Origin: VYDC01 sp034420495
GTDB taxonomy: Bacteria; Chloroflexota; Dehalococcoidia; UBA2979
Assembly (NCBI GenBank): GCA_034420495.1
Contig: DAOULG010000198.1
Span: 1-6,443 of the forward strand
Length of the DNA: 6,443 nt
Direction of reading: 5' to 3'
Of the stretch, positions 6,373 through 6,443 are shown piece by piece. Both the position numbers and the translations under genes were made by a program. Numbering within the stretch: position 1 is the first letter of the stretch; the number at the start of each line of letters is the position of its first letter. The notes beneath the pieces were generated by a model. It saw nothing but the letters and a program-made list of their open reading frames with translations, was not told where the DNA came from and made no database searches.

Positions 6373-6391
6373 GCCCGGCGGCGCGCCGGGC
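6373..6391 (+). terminator. Perfect GC hairpin just after the second CoA-transferase gene, without a T-tract
   Basis: GCCCGGCG at 6373-6380 pairs perfectly with CGCCGGGC at 6384-6391 around a 3-nt GCG loop, starting two bases after the TAG stop. The stem is very stable, but the bases that follow are C/G-rich and there is no run of T, so it is not a standard intrinsic terminator. It could slow polymerase, protect the mRNA 3' end, or be a chance product of GC-rich sequence. Confidence 0.25.
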
Positions 6392-6415
6392 CCGACGGGG
6401 GAGGAGAGGGCGCCG

Positions 6416-6443
6416 GTGAGTCGGGAGAGCCGCCCGGCATCGG
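6416..6443 (+). CDS. Possible 5' end of a further gene, cut by the window edge
   Basis: A GTG at 6416 is preceded by a strong purine-rich ribosome site (AGGAG at 6402-6406, spacer 9 nt), in the gap after the second CoA-transferase gene. The frame then stays open to the window end and would encode MSRESRPAS. Nine codons are too few to assign any family or to prove coding. The same strand and the 45-bp distance suggest that the gene, if real, belongs to the CoA-transferase transcription unit unless the hairpin at 6373-6391 separates them. Confidence 0.4.

Overview
The window is very GC-rich DNA (clearly above 70% by eye, with G or C at most third codon positions) and is packed with genes. It suggests a high-GC bacterium such as an actinobacterium or one of the metagenomic lineages with many luciferase-like oxidoreductases and family III CoA-transferases (Rokubacteria-like, Binatia-like, Myxococcota). 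Nothing in the sequence fixes the phylum. There are no RNA genes, insertion sequences, CRISPR arrays or phage genes.

Layout, left to right. The 3' end of a luciferase-like (LLM) oxidoreductase gene enters from the left edge on the + strand (1-351). It converges, with only 9 bp between stop codons, on a three-gene minus-strand unit. In order of transcription that unit is a second, paralogous LLM oxidoreductase (3868-2822), a double hot-dog MaoC-type hydratase/dehydratase (2760-1675) and a 12-helix MFS carrier (1662-361). A 103-bp divergent promoter region (3869-3971) separates it from a plus-strand pair of CaiB/BaiF family III CoA-transferase genes (3972-5132 and 5129-6370), which overlap by ATGA. 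A 45-bp gap with a perfect GC hairpin and a good Shine-Dalgarno then leads into what looks like the first codons of another gene at the right edge.

Working model (inference): the genes form a catabolic module for an imported carboxylic acid or related compound. The MFS carrier takes up the substrate, the paired CoA-transferases move CoA onto it, the MaoC-type protein hydrates or dehydrates an enoyl/hydroxyacyl-CoA, and the LLM enzymes carry out a flavin- or F420-dependent redox or monooxygenase step. The substrate cannot be read from sequence. The features most worth attention are that both CoA-transferases carry Glu where the family's catalytic Asp is expected, that the first of the pair has lost a conserved glycine-rich motif, that a second LLM paralogue sits at the far side of the cluster, and that the shared promoter region has a repeated 9-mer and a possible leaderless start.
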